Origin: Odontocerum albicorne
Lineage: Eukaryota; Arthropoda; Insecta; Trichoptera; Odontoceridae
Reading direction: 5' to 3'
Length of the DNA stretch: 64,000 bases
Assembly: GCA_949825065.1 (NCBI GenBank)
Contig: OX463848.1
Coordinates: 29,269,549-29,333,548, forward strand
This document shows positions 20,193 through 30,480 of this stretch, piece after piece (position 1 is the first letter of the stretch; each line of letters begins with the position of its first letter). The translations under genes were made by a program, and so were the position numbers. The notes below the pieces were generated by a model. It was not told the origin of the DNA. It was given only the letters and a program-made list of their open reading frames with translations, and searched no databases.

Positions 20193-21367
20193 CATAGGTT
20201 CTCAACGTGGGCGATAACGCCCCCTTTTGGGTGTTTGAGACTTTCAGGGGGGCAGTAGAAGACCCAGAGAAAATTAGGGGCGTTGAGATGGCACGGAGGG
20301 GCGTGGGCAGATTAAAAAAATATAGTCTAAAAAAGACAAAAAAAACACGCTAATCACGTACTAACTACTTAGGTCTGTGATAGAGTTCCTAGGAAACAAA
20401 GACACGGAATTGCGCGACAACCTCATCTCATCAAAGATTGCATACTTGCAGACCTGTATAAATTGTTTAATGATGTCAATCTCCAACTTCAAGGCGGCGA
20501 CTTAAACTTGATTAAGGCAAAAAATAGCGTTGCTGCTTTCGTGTCCAAACTGCTATTATACAAAAGAAATATCGGCAGACGCGAATTCAATAACTTCCCA
20601 AATTTATCAGCAGTATCATTCAAGCACGACGACTTGCTTGTTTACTGTCAACACTTGGAAAACCTCCACAGTGATTTCAAGGAAAGATTCCAGGACATTT
20701 TAAACATCAACATACCAGACTGGGTTTTGGATCCTTTTTCAAATGTCAACACAGCAGGATCATCCCAGTTAGAAGAAGAACTAATAGAACTGACGACAAA
20801 TGAGGAATTAAAAATTCAATTCAAGAATGGTGAAATACCAAGAATTTTGGCTGCAGAAGCCGATTTTGCAACTGTACCCAGGATTATGGTCGATTGTTCG
20901 AAGATTTCTGATAGCATTCCCATCTTCCTATTTAGCTGAACGTGGATTTAATGCTGTAGCAACATTGGTAACTAAAAAGAGAAATCGGCTCCATGTTACT
21001 GAACGCAGCGACTTACGGTTGTTTTTAAGTAAAATCGAGCCTGATATTAACAAATTCCTTAAAATGCATCAAATTCAACCTTCTCATTAGATAAGTTATA
21101 AATTCAATGTCTTTTGAATGTTAATAAAAATACTTTTCAATATAATTAAGTATGCGTTTTAATTTTTCTCATTGAAACAGTCTTCTTTAAACTCAGAAAT
21201 AGGATAGGGTCATATCCTATCTTACGACTATAGTATATAATATTACACGTTTAAATATAATAGTGGCAATAGCTGTTTCAGATTCGCAAGTAAAAAAAAT
21301 TGGGGAGCTTTAGAAAAAAAAATATTCTCAAAGTGGGCGGTGGGCAAAATAAGGTTGAGAACCTATG
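20193..21367 (+). mobile_element. Non-autonomous hAT element with 8-bp target duplication
   Basis: Terminal inverted repeats CATAGGTTCTCAAC / GTTGAGAACCTATG. Flanking 8-mers CCTTAAAG (20185-20192) and CCGTAAAG (21368-21375) match at 7 of 8 positions, the size typical of hAT. The element is 1175 bp, short against the usual 2.5-4 kb, and keeps only the end of a transposase gene. Confidence 0.92.
20395..21090 (+). pseudogene. hAT transposase C-terminal fragment
   Basis: Translation gives GNKDTELRDNLISSKIAYL, then (one frameshift at about 20450) ADLYKLFNDVNLQLQGGDLN, then a second shift near 20830 into YPGLWSIVRRFLIAFPSSYL and AERGFNAVATLVTKKRNRL. The last part is the hAT dimerisation region, with the FPSSYLAERGFNAV signature close to that of ZBED5/FAM200-like hAT proteins. 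The zinc finger and most of the catalytic domain are deleted. Confidence 0.85.
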
Positions 21368-22439
21368 CCGTAAAGTTTTGCAAAGATTCCTACCTACTAA
21401 AACCAAAATTTTACTCGTACAATCTCTGCTCTTTCCAATTCTGGACTATGGGAATGTATGTTACTTGGATGTTACAGAAAAATTACAGCGTCTTCAAAAT
21501 GTGGGTCTAAGATTCATTTTTAACCTACGAAAGTACGATCATGTAACTTCATACCAGAAGGCATTGAACTGGTTGAATGTTAGAAATAGACGCCAAAATC
21601 ACATACTGTCTTTATTGTATATTATCCTTAACTGTCCCGCCACCCCCTCTTCTCTCGCCGAAAATTTTCAGCATCTTTCCAATCATGGATTAGCGCTACG
21701 CTCAAAAAGAGATTTTTTATTATCTTTATACTCCTACTTATTTAAATCGTCATTTACTGCACATGCAGTGAGACTCTGGAATCAGTTACAAACCAATATA
21801 AGATTCGCTCCATCCATGGCATGCTTTAAGAAGCAACTGAGAAAACTCATAATTTTTAGTCAGCAAAATAAAGTGTTTTAATCCTGATTTTTCTTTTCTC
21901 CACCATCCCTTCCTTTCCTTGTGATTGATGATATCTCACTTTATATGAAAAAGAATGTTCGGGCGATTGTTCATCTTTGTCGAGTTCGTGGGCATGTGCT
22001 CACGTATATGTTTATGGATTTCGTGGGGATGGATAGCCATTTGTATGTTTTATGCAACTATGTTACTTGCTTCATTAACTTTTGTCTGGTTGGCTGGAAG
22101 AGATTGCCGCCTGGCAATAAGCCCGCCAGATTGTATTTGCAATAAAAGTGTTAAATAAATAAAAATAAATGTAGGTATTTTTCATGTATGCTAATTTTTT
22201 ACAAAATAAAACCACATGTGTCATGAAAAGATATATTATCTAACAGGAAGTCTACGGTGACAAAATAGTACCTAATAAGTTTACCCAAAAAACAATTACT
22301 GTGTTTTACCGAAAAAAAAAACGATTTCACAAAAAAAAAACGATTACTTACACTATTTTGAATTTAATATGCAGTCACCAAATATGGGCTGTGATAGAGA
22401 ATGAAGTGAGGTATTTTTCTTCTCCATTCTTTCCATAAT

Positions 22440-22579
22440 ATATGTTGGTGCTTCATATTGCCTCCTTTTCTATCCCATCTTACTATGTCCTCGGTATTGT
22501 AGATACATATGTATTTACCATCACGCCATGCCCTCTTATGAGGTAGGCAGAAAGGCAGATCTCAGTGTCTTTCTATTCA
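22440..22579 (-). mobile_element. RTE-like LINE 3' end, left piece split by a mariner
   Basis: TGAGGTAGGCAGAAAGGCAG at about 22540 is the reversed 3' UTR seen in the other RTE-like relics. The match continues on the far side of the mariner at 23776, so the two pieces were once contiguous. Confidence 0.5.
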
Positions 22580-22581
22580 TA

Positions 22582-23773
22582 CTAGGTTAGCCAAAAAGTT
22601 TTGAAAGCGGAAATGAAAATACATTTTTTTTGGGGGGAAATCACTTTTATTGCTCAGTATAGTCTCCCATAAGATCAATACACTTGGTCCAACGATCTTC
22701 CAACTTTGTTGTCCCATCACGGAAGCGACTTTCTGGAAGGCCTGCAAAATACTCCTCTACGACGGCTATAACCTCTTCGTTTGATGAAAAATGCTTTCCG
22801 CGAAGGAATTTTTTGAGGTGTGAGAACAGCCAGAAGTCAGAGGGAGCTAAATCTGGCGAATAGGGTGGATGCTGCAACAATTCGTACCCCAATTCACCGA
22901 TTTTCGCGATGGTTTTTGGAGCTGTGTGAGCAGGTGCATTGTCTTGATGAAAAATGATTTTTTTCTTCTGCAAACCGGGTCTTTTTTCACAATTTTTTTT
23001 ATCCAACTGGTCCAAAAGGTCACAATAATATTCAGAGTTGATTTTTATACCAGTTTGGAGATAATCTATCAATAAAATTCCTTTTGCATCCCAAAAAACT
23101 GACGCTAACACCTTCTTGGCCGATTTCTGGACACGAACTCGCTTCGCAACCAAAGTGCCTGGTTCACACCACTCCTTAGCCTCTTGTTTTGATTCAGGAT
23201 CATGGTGGTAGACCCAAATCTCATCCATAGTGATGAATTGACGCAGAAAATCCTTTTTATCCTTTCGAAATTGCTCCAAATGTTGCTCAGAAAGTCGCAT
23301 TCGAACGTGTTTTTGTTGCATTGTTAGCAAATGCGGCACCCATTGTGCACACAGTTTTTTGAAACCCAAAACTTCAGCCAAAATATGCCATGTTGTTCCA
23401 TGTAAGACGTCCTGAGCGTGGATCGTCTTCAACGCTTGTACGGCCACGCTTAAACTCCAAAACCCATCGGTGAACGGTTGGAAATGAAAGAGAAGACTCC
23501 TTTAATACTTTCACCATCTTTGCATGGATCTCAGTAGCCGATAAACCTTCCAAAACAAAGAATTTAATCACTGCACGATATTCGGATTTTTCCATTGTTA
23601 AAAAATACACTGACACGTCAACTTCAAATGGCTTGTAAACAAAGAATGAATTGACAGATCGAAATGAAATTTTGAATACGTTCTTATGAAAGATGAAATA
23701 TTAAAATGGCGTAGAAATTTTGGTTTTCTACTGCTCCATAGATGTCACTTTCAAAACTTTTTGACTAACCTAG
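22582..23773 (-). mobile_element. Mariner element with both ends and TA duplication, transposase broken
   Basis: Terminal repeats CTAGGTTAGCCAAAAAGTTT (left) and the complement of CTAGGTTAGTCAAAAAGTTT (right) are flanked by TA at 22580-22581 and 23774-23775. Length 1192 bp. It is inserted in an older RTE-like LINE 3' fragment. Confidence 0.93.
22647..23616 (-). pseudogene. Mariner transposase, deletion and frameshift in the second HTH
   Basis: N-terminal part 23616-23374 (MEKSEYRAVIKFFVLEGLSA, then WVLEFKRGRTSVEDDPRSGR) and C-terminal part from about 23447 down to 22647 lie in different frames. The C-terminal part has FKKLCAQWVPHLL, FITMDEIWVYHH, IIFHQDNAPAHTA and SPDLAPSDFWLF, so all three catalytic Asp residues survive. 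About 40 residues of the second DNA-binding helix-turn-helix are missing at the break. It would not make a full enzyme. Confidence 0.9.
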
Positions 23774-23775
23774 TA

Positions 23776-23960
23776 CACACAATTCTCACCTCCTCCACAC
23801 CAATACATCTCCTCATACACATTCTCCTGTTTCTCATACTTCTTACCCTCCCTCAGTTAAAATGTCTCCAACCTCTCGGTCTACCCCTTCCTCGTAATCA
23901 TTAATTTCACACATACATATTTGTTTCGTTAGTCGTTCCCAGCCCATTCTCTCACTACAA
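23776..23960 (-). mobile_element. RTE-like LINE remnant, right piece
   Basis: Continues the fragment at 22440-22579 across the mariner insertion. The reversed C-terminal region with GGTCTACCCCTTCCTCG (the GRGRP-coding segment, complement) is visible at about 23879-23895. Confidence 0.5.
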
Positions 23961-24179
23961 CCAAACCATTTCAAGTTCCCTTTCTAAATTAAACTTATAA
24001 AATCCATCTCTAATTAACAGTTATCCTTCATATGTTAATTTCTCACTTTATCAAACATTGTAATGCCAGATATTCTAGGTACAGTACACATTTCAGACAA
24101 ATAATGAATATTCATTAGTACCGAGAGTATCAAATAAAGAAGTTTGAATAAACTGCTGTCTCATCGATATTTTGGATAT

Positions 24180-24485
24180 GATATTATGCCTGACAATGGA
24201 AGAAATATCCTCTTTGGTGGGCTGACAAATGGCAAAGAAAATCATGCAAGAGATATAAAGATGTACTGCATGACACAGTCAGAAACATAAATACTCAGCA
24301 CAAGTGGAAGCAAACAGCAACAGATCGAGTCAAAACTTTTTCTAGTTATCAGAGTTCCAACGGAGAAAGAAAATCAATTTAAACTGTAAATAATGAAACT
24401 GCACGTCCTTTATGTAAATATGCTAAATATCACAAAAAGGCTTTCATACACATGTTGAGTGGCATTAACGACAACAAATCCCTTA
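24180..24485 (+). mobile_element. LINE C-terminal fragment of another family
   Basis: Translation gives ILFGGLTNGKENHARDIKMY, then HKWKQTATDRVK, resembling the FGEL..GKR..G..KRYKD and W...A.DR..WR pattern at the end of many invertebrate endonuclease-reverse transcriptases. No boundaries were seen. Confidence 0.45.
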
Positions 24486-25173
24486 CTTTATACTGTACCT
24501 TGTGTTATACTCGTTGTACCGGACAGGTACAAAGACTGTAGATAGATGGTTGGTCGCCGCGCAGCGCTCAGAGAATCGAGCTAGCGAATTCCGTAGCGAA
24601 GATCCAGCAGAAGAAGAAGAAGAAGAGCAGGGAGAGATTCCTCTCAGGCAGTTGATGTAGGGTAGCGGATCTCGAGGAAAAACACGGTAAAACCGGTATT
24701 ACTGAGAATATTTAATGACGAAGAAGTGAGAAGCACATGATTTCCAAACTAGTGATTGATAACTTGTTTGGAGTTTCGGTCCGATGGTAGGACACCTTAC
24801 TCCTTCATCGGATAAGTTCTGACTGTTTTGATATTTTGGAAATTTTGGATCTTTTTAGGAGTCGGGAAAGGATAGGTTTGTGGTAAATGTTTTGATTTTA
24901 TGAATGATTATGAGAAATTATAAAACGATTAAATACATAAATAAATGTGATAGTATATACATAATATTACATAAGAATATACATTTAGTTGTGTCGTCAC
25001 ACACGAATATATTGAATGGGTGAAAAATAATGGTTATGAATAAAATATAGTACGAAAGTGAATATAGTATGTAAATATATATAGGTAATTAAGTGGATAA
25101 GGAGACGTGTGTGACTTATATAAATATATTAAAATTGTAAAAAATGTTTATTGAAGGTGGTAAATGCGGTTGC

Positions 25174-27981
25174 CTAAGGGGGTAAACTGTCTTGCGGAGG
25201 AGCTGTCGATGAAGGGGTGTCCAGAGTGACGATCGGTGGGTCATTTGGGGGGGTGATTACGGTTAAGGAGTGGGGGTTCGGAGGGGCGTTTCGTAATATT
25301 GATTTCGGGCGAGTGTGTCTGAATCTGGTGTTGGCGCTGTAGTTATCTAAGGATTTTATTATTGGGTTGGGATGACAGGATACAGAGCTGTAAAACCTCT
25401 CGGCCAGAGCGCGCATATGTTCGGGGATGGTATGTAGTTTGATATCCGCGTGGAGTCTAGAGTTACGTACTATGTAGGGTGCTTTTAAGATTATGCGGAG
25501 GGCTTTGTTTTGAATGACTTGAATGTGATGTAGAGTTGATTTCTTCGCGTGGCCCCAGACCGGAAGGGCGTAAGTCAGTTGAGGTCTGATGATCGCTTTA
25601 TAGAGATGGAGTTTAGTGCGCGGGCTCAGTTTGCTGTGTTTGCAGATCAAGGGATATAATGATTTGAGTGTTCCGTGAGCTTTTGATTTTATATTATGGG
25701 CGTGTTTGTACCACGAGAGTTTACTATCCAAGGTGAGGCCTAAGTATTTCACGTGTTTCGTCCATGGGACGCTCTGGCCGAAGAGTTTAAGAGTTCTGAC
25801 GGGTTCGATATATCTGCGTGAGAAGCGGACAGCAGTGCTTTTGGTAGGATTAATTTTGATCTTCCATTTGGTGCACCAGCGCTCCAAAATGGGAATGAAG
25901 TCTTGCAGTCTATCGTGGGAATCGGACTCATATTTCGATGAAGAGAGGAAGGCTGTGTCGTCAGCGTATTGCGCGGTTATACAATGTGTGCGTGAAAATT
26001 GAGGCATATCGCTCGTGTATATGTTATACAGGATAGGGGACAGCAGTGCACCTTGGGGTACTCCTGCCAGAATGGGGCGTGGGGATGAGTTTATGCCGTC
26101 TATTTTGACGGAGAAGGAGCGATTTTCGAGGAATGATGCGATGATTTGCACTAGTCTGAGGGGAATACCTGACTTGTGCAGTTTGAATATGAGTCCGTTA
26201 TGCCAGACTGTGTCGAAGGCTTTCGCCACGTCTAGTGAAAGGAGGGTCGTGAGGCCTTTGGCTCTGAAGGATTTGATTATGTGTTCTACAACGCGAAGAA
26301 GCTGATGGCTGGTAGAGTGTAATGGCCTAAATCCGTGTTGCGAATCTGGGATGATGTTGCGTGAGTAAGTTTCGGTGGAGAGACGTTCGAGGATTAATTT
26401 CTCGAGCACTTTACCTAGAGTCGGGAGCAGGCTGATCGGTCTGTGATTTTCGGGGATAATGTGGCTTTTACCCGGTTTGGGGAACATGATGACGTCGGCG
26501 TTTTTGAAAGGGGTCGGAAAGAATTTATGTCGAAGGCAGGCATTGTAGATGGCAGTAAGGGCGTAAATGGCTTTTTTCGGGAGTTTTTTCAAGGTGAGAT
26601 TATTGATTTTATCGGGGCCGGGTGCTTTTTTATTAATGAGATTTTTAATGATAGATTGTATTTCTATCGGTGAGAAGAAGTCTGTGGTGGGGGGGGTTTG
26701 CTCATTTAATATGTCGACGACTGCATTGTCGACCATTATTGAGTGAGAGGGGTCAGAGAGGTCTGCATTAGGCGAGAATATGTTTGCTAGAGAGTCAGCA
26801 AAGGTCTCTGCGCGGTCGCGAGCAGAGAAAACGGGGCCATTTGGTCCTTGAAGAGAGCTGGGTCGGGAGGGCGTTTTTCTAAGGCTACGCGTTAGTTTCC
26901 ATTTGAGTCCATCATTATATTCGAGGGACTCGACGAAGTCTGACCATTTGTCATTGCGGAGTTGCTGTAGGAGGTGTTTAATTTTTTTGGCTAATCTGTT
27001 GTAGTCGGTCTTGTAAGAGGGGACAGCTGTGTTTTGCCACAGTTTTCTGGTTTTGTTTTTTTCCATAATCAGTATTTTGATATGTGGAGGAAGGGGAAGT
27101 TCGGGTTTATCGGCTGGTCTCTCTTTTGAAGAGGATGTGAGAGCGGATTTGATGGTGGCTGTGAAGTCATTTATAGCGGCGTCTATGGAGTTCGTGTCGG
27201 GGAAAGTTGTCGGTATTTTGATGCTGCTGTCGACGTTAATGGCGAAATCACTCCACGAGGTGATGTGTCGCGGAGGGGCTGTGGGCGAGAGGGGTGGGAA
27301 GCCATCCGTCAATTGAAGTAATACCGGGTAGTGATCGGATTGAAGCTGGTGAACAGTCGTGAGATCTGTTTGATAGGGAATGTCGTTATGGACAATGATG
27401 TCGATGACATCGGGGCGATGGCTGTCTATTAGTGGATAGAGGGTGGGAGACGTGGGTCCTTCCACGAAGTATCTTTTGCGGGAGGAAATTTCATCAAGTA
27501 TATTGCCGTGAGTGTTGGGAGTGCGGCTGTGCCAGAAGTGGTGTTTAGCATTAAGATCTCCCGCCATGATGGTGGGGATATTGTCTGCGAGAAATGAGTC
27601 CAGTTCAGACTCGACAAGTGGGGAGGTAGGTGGAAGATAAGTCGCGCAAAGTTTAAGGGGGCCGTGGTTGGCGGTGTTCACCACTACGCATGTGGATTCT
27701 ATGTTAACGGTGGAAGGGGAGGGGATGTGGCAGTGGTCTATTGTGCTTTTGATGAGAGTTGCGGTGCCGCCTTTTCTGCCGATGAGGCGGTCGTCTCTGT
27801 AGCAGTAGTAGTTACGGATGCTGTAACGGTAGCTCGGTTTGAGATGCGTTTCCGTTATCAGCAACACGTCCAGGTTGTGCTCGAGGAGGAAATCCTCGAC
27901 CTCGTGTTTGTGTGTTCTGAGGGAACCGTTTGCGTTCCAGAACGCGGCGGATATGTGTGATGGTTTATAGGTGCGAGCCAT
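25174..27981 (-). CDS. Jockey ORF2: AP endonuclease and reverse transcriptase
   Basis: 935 residues, uninterrupted. The N-terminal APE-type endonuclease has WNANGSL, LLITETHL, AGDLNAKHHFWHS, PDVIDIIVHND and SDHYPVLLQL, in the expected order. The reverse transcriptase follows, with KAPGPDKINN, FPKPGKSH, NHRPISLLPTLGKVLEKLIL, QHGFRPLHSTSHQL, LLSLDVAKAFDTVWH, GVPQGALLSPILYNIYTSDM and the catalytic QYADDTAFL. The C-terminal region has LTYALPVWGHAKKST and ALAERFYSSV. It nicks target DNA and copies the element RNA at the break. It overlaps ORF1 by 124 nt in another frame, the usual way Jockey ORF2 is translated. All active-site residues are present, so it may be recently active. Confidence 0.96.
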   Translation of the reverse strand: MARTYKPSHISAAFWNANGSLRTHKHEVEDFLLEHNLDVLLITETHLKPSYRYSIRNYYCYRDDRLIGRKGGTATLIKSTIDHCHIPSPSTVNIESTCVVVNTANHGPLKLCATYLPPTSPLVESELDSFLADNIPTIMAGDLNAKHHFWHSRTPNTHGNILDEISSRKRYFVEGPTSPTLYPLIDSHRPDVIDIIVHNDIPYQTDLTTVHQLQSDHYPVLLQLTDGFPPLSPTAPPRHITSWSDFAINVDSSIKIPTTFPDTNSIDAAINDFTATIKSALTSSSKERPADKPELPLPPHIKILIMEKNKTRKLWQNTAVPSYKTDYNRLAKKIKHLLQQLRNDKWSDFVESLEYNDGLKWKLTRSLRKTPSRPSSLQGPNGPVFSARDRAETFADSLANIFSPNADLSDPSHSIMVDNAVVDILNEQTPPTTDFFSPIEIQSIIKNLINKKAPGPDKINNLTLKKLPKKAIYALTAIYNACLRHKFFPTPFKNADVIMFPKPGKSHIIPENHRPISLLPTLGKVLEKLILERLSTETYSRNIIPDSQHGFRPLHSTSHQLLRVVEHIIKSFRAKGLTTLLSLDVAKAFDTVWHNGLIFKLHKSGIPLRLVQIIASFLENRSFSVKIDGINSSPRPILAGVPQGALLSPILYNIYTSDMPQFSRTHCITAQYADDTAFLSSSKYESDSHDRLQDFIPILERWCTKWKIKINPTKSTAVRFSRRYIEPVRTLKLFGQSVPWTKHVKYLGLTLDSKLSWYKHAHNIKSKAHGTLKSLYPLICKHSKLSPRTKLHLYKAIIRPQLTYALPVWGHAKKSTLHHIQVIQNKALRIILKAPYIVRNSRLHADIKLHTIPEHMRALAERFYSSVSCHPNPIIKSLDNYSANTRFRHTRPKSILRNAPPNPHSLTVITPPNDPPIVTLDTPSSTAPPQDSLPP

Positions 27982-29627
27982 GTTCTTGGATGTAGTTGAG
28001 GAGATTCATGGCTTCGGTGATGGCTGATTTTAAATTGTTCAGAATGAGATCGCGATTTGGGGGGGGGGGCGACGGGCGAAGTGTAATTTTGAGGTGTAGA
28101 TGACGATAATAGGGGGCGGCGAGTTGCGATGTTCGCATATGACGCGAAGGAAGTGACCGGTTTCGATGCACTCTGGGGGGCGTTGGGGAATCGCCGTGTG
28201 GCGTTGTTTGCCGAGGGGGCGTTCGAAAGGGGGCGTTCGGGGGCGTTGGTAGAGGGGCGTTGGTAGATGCCATCCATGAGGGGGCGTAAGGGCTGCGGGG
28301 TCTGGAAGTGGTGTTGGGGAGCGATTGAAGGGAGGTTGCTCTTAGGGAAGCGTGGGCAGCCTCTGAAGTTGGCCGTGTGTGGGCCTCCGCAGTTACAGCA
28401 GGTGGCGGGAGTGTCCGCGGACTTCCTGCATTCGGATGTGTGATGGGTTCTACCGCATTTCACACAGTTGGCTGGGGCGTGGCAGTTGCCGGCGGAATGG
28501 GCGAACTGTTGGCATCGATGACACTGGCCCATGCCTTTGCGCTTGTTCAGCTCCTCCACTGTGACTCGAATATCGAGTACACCGTGGAGTTCGGTGAAGA
28601 TGCGCTTTGCGGCAGAGTCCCGTGTCATCTTCACGATGACCATGGGGAGTTCCACTCGATTACGGTTTTTCATGCGGTACACGTTCTGTACCGGGTAATC
28701 GAGGGATTTGAGCTCTGTCATTATGTCCTCGACGCTGATAGGGGTCGGTAGGCCACGAATGACGGCTAACAGGGGCTTCTCGTTCTCCAGGTGGAAGGAG
28801 TGGTATGGGATGGCGAGAGAGTCGGTGATGTGGACGAGGGAGCGGTAAGCCTCGACGGTTTCAGTGGAGATTTTTAAATCTCCGTTGGGCTGAACCTTCG
28901 AGGTGAAGTTGATGTTTTGGGACCTGAGTTTGGCTCTCAGGTCTCCGTATTTGTCGGAATTGTGAAGAACGATGGGGGGGATGCGGTCTTTTTTGACCGG
29001 AAGTAGAGGTCGTACGACTGTAATTGAAGGTGGGGCGGGAGCAGCGGGAAGAGGAGGGCTGAGTGGGCCTCTCATCCTTTTGTTTGTTTGGGTCGCGGTG
29101 GCATCATCTGGTTTCGGGTTAGACTGGGGACGAACGAGGGGGGGGCTTACTTGAGATTGGAGAGCCCTTTTTCGATTTTTGGCAAAAGATTGCCACTCCA
29201 TATCTGGAGTATCAGGGATGGTGATTGTTGGGGGGGGATCCATAGTGACAGAGGAGCGCGGCGGTGTTGGGAGTGAGACAGTTGGCGAGACAGTGGGTGA
29301 AACTGGTGAGGGGTTTATGGCCGAGATCGAGGCCTCACCTTTTTTGACGAGCTCGCGAAGAAGTTTCATTAACTTCATCGTAACTCTTTTGGATGTGTTC
29401 TCCATATTGAAGAGCTCGATGGCTTCCTCGAAAGTGGAGATGGTTAAATCAGGGGATGTTGAGCGGACCGGAGACATAGCGGGCGATGGTATAGGCGAGG
29501 CCACAGGGACGAAAGCGGGTGTTACTGGTGAAGTTTTTCTGACGATGATACGTGGGGTTGTGATGTAGAAGTCCGACTTGGCGGACTTGACGGGCTTGAT
29601 GGGCTTGATGGGCTTGACGGTCTTCAT
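27858..29627 (-). CDS. Jockey ORF1: Gag-like nucleic-acid-binding protein
   Basis: 589 residues from ATG at 29627. Layout: a basic N-terminus with KPIKPIKPVKSAKSD, a Pro/Ser/Thr-rich low-complexity stretch to about residue 190, the PRE_C2HC-like region (IPYHSFHLENEKPLLAVIRG, TELKSLDYPVQNVYRMKNRN), then three zinc knuckles (CHRCQQFAHSAGNC, CVKCGRTHHTSEC, CCNCGGPHTANFRGC), then a Pro-rich tail. Binds element RNA and forms ribonucleoprotein particles. No stops or frameshifts. The long simple-sequence regions are normal for the family. Confidence 0.93.
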   Translation of the reverse strand: MKTVKPIKPIKPVKSAKSDFYITTPRIIVRKTSPVTPAFVPVASPIPSPAMSPVRSTSPDLTISTFEEAIELFNMENTSKRVTMKLMKLLRELVKKGEASISAINPSPVSPTVSPTVSLPTPPRSSVTMDPPPTITIPDTPDMEWQSFAKNRKRALQSQVSPPLVRPQSNPKPDDATATQTNKRMRGPLSPPLPAAPAPPSITVVRPLLPVKKDRIPPIVLHNSDKYGDLRAKLRSQNINFTSKVQPNGDLKISTETVEAYRSLVHITDSLAIPYHSFHLENEKPLLAVIRGLPTPISVEDIMTELKSLDYPVQNVYRMKNRNRVELPMVIVKMTRDSAAKRIFTELHGVLDIRVTVEELNKRKGMGQCHRCQQFAHSAGNCHAPANCVKCGRTHHTSECRKSADTPATCCNCGGPHTANFRGCPRFPKSNLPSIAPQHHFQTPQPLRPLMDGIYQRPSTNAPERPLSNAPSANNATRRFPNAPQSASKPVTSFASYANIATRRPLLSSSTPQNYTSPVAPPPKSRSHSEQFKISHHRSHESPQLHPRTWLAPINHHTYPPRSGTQTVPSEHTNTRSRISSSSTTWTCC

Positions 29628-30480
29628 GGTTGTTTAGGCGGAAAAACCAGTAAGAGAAGAGTAACGGTAGAAGTAAATGTAAATGTATAAGTGGCTGTGG
29701 AGAAAGTATAGGTTAGTTATAATAATAATAAGAGAGATGAACAAATAGATAAATGATAGATAAGGTTATGAAGGGTGATGTGAATGAATGAATGAAGTAT
29801 GGGATGAAGATAGGATGGGAAGAGTTGCCGACCTTATTCAGATTTGCAACTCCGCCCGAGGAGTGGAAAGGAGTGAGAAGGACAGAACAGTCAGTAGCTT
29901 ACTTGACGAAGAAGAAGACGACTGGCATGGACCGGAACTCGAAATAAATTATTTCACTTGTAACTTTTTTGGAGGCCTGCTCCTTAAACAACGCGAACAA
30001 AGTTAAACACTGGTGGCCGTGACGAGGAAATTGTTCATGCGCAAGCGCGGTTGATGACGTCACTTGGTGTGACGAGCGTGGGCGAAATGCGAAGCTTCGG
30101 TGAAGATGACACTGATTGCGACTGCGCGCGAGCACTATGTTCGGTGACAAACGGGCGTAGGCGACACTGCGAGCGCACAATTGGCGGGACGCGGGCTGAT
30201 ACGGTTGTATCTATCTATCGGAACGAACTGTGGAGAGAGCGCGTATGTTTGCGGGTAAAGGCGACTGCTCCAGAGCAGGTCCGTGACTGGAATGTTGATT
30301 TCCAAATTGAGGGGCCCTCTATATTAATGGTCAGTCGGCCGTCACAAGCGCCCATTGCCCGCGAAAAACAACAACTTTCGGGGTTTGGGCCTTGCTTACG
30401 CCAACTGGCCCCCGACCTACTCCGATCGCCTCGCCCGGCAAGTCACTTATTTCCAGTGCGGTCGCGAATGCGATCGGAGT

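Larger units (their letters stand above)
20136..22165 (+). mobile_element. CR1-like LINE, 5'-truncated, interrupted by a hAT element
   Basis: The reverse-transcriptase C-terminus reads GRIFFSLHSLK before the hAT at 20193. It resumes after 21375 with QRFLPTKTKILLVQSLLFP, LDYGNVCYLDVTEKLQRLQN, FIFNLRKYDHVTSYQ, LNWLNVR, ILSLLYIIL and AVRLWNQL, up to a stop at 21881. The RT active-site region is absent because of 5' truncation. The 3' UTR ends with GGCTGGAAGAGATTGCCGCC and an AATAAA-rich tail at about 22083-22165. This tail is shared with the window's SINE copies. Minus-strand copies of the family lie at 31480-34680, 53975-54520 and 57700-58350. Confidence 0.85.
24755..30480 (-). mobile_element. 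Jockey-type LINE, both ORFs open
   Basis: The element reads right to left: a G+C-rich 5' region (about 30480-29640), ORF1 (29627-27858), overlapping ORF2 (27981-25174) and a 3' UTR whose far end near 24755-24830 is shared with the degraded copy at 40555. Base composition differs sharply from the AT-rich flanks. The exact 5' and 3' boundaries and a target duplication could not be fixed. The segment 24530-24750 is also G+C-rich and may or may not belong to it. Confidence 0.85.

Noticed and set aside
24530..24750. G+C-rich stretch as a host exon
   Set aside because: It has a GAA repeat and no open frame with similarity; it is probably part of a retrotransposon end, though I could not assign it.
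27029..29568. Several open frames on the plus strand across the Jockey element
   Set aside because: They are antisense shadows of the two long minus-strand ORFs; G+C-rich coding DNA produces them.
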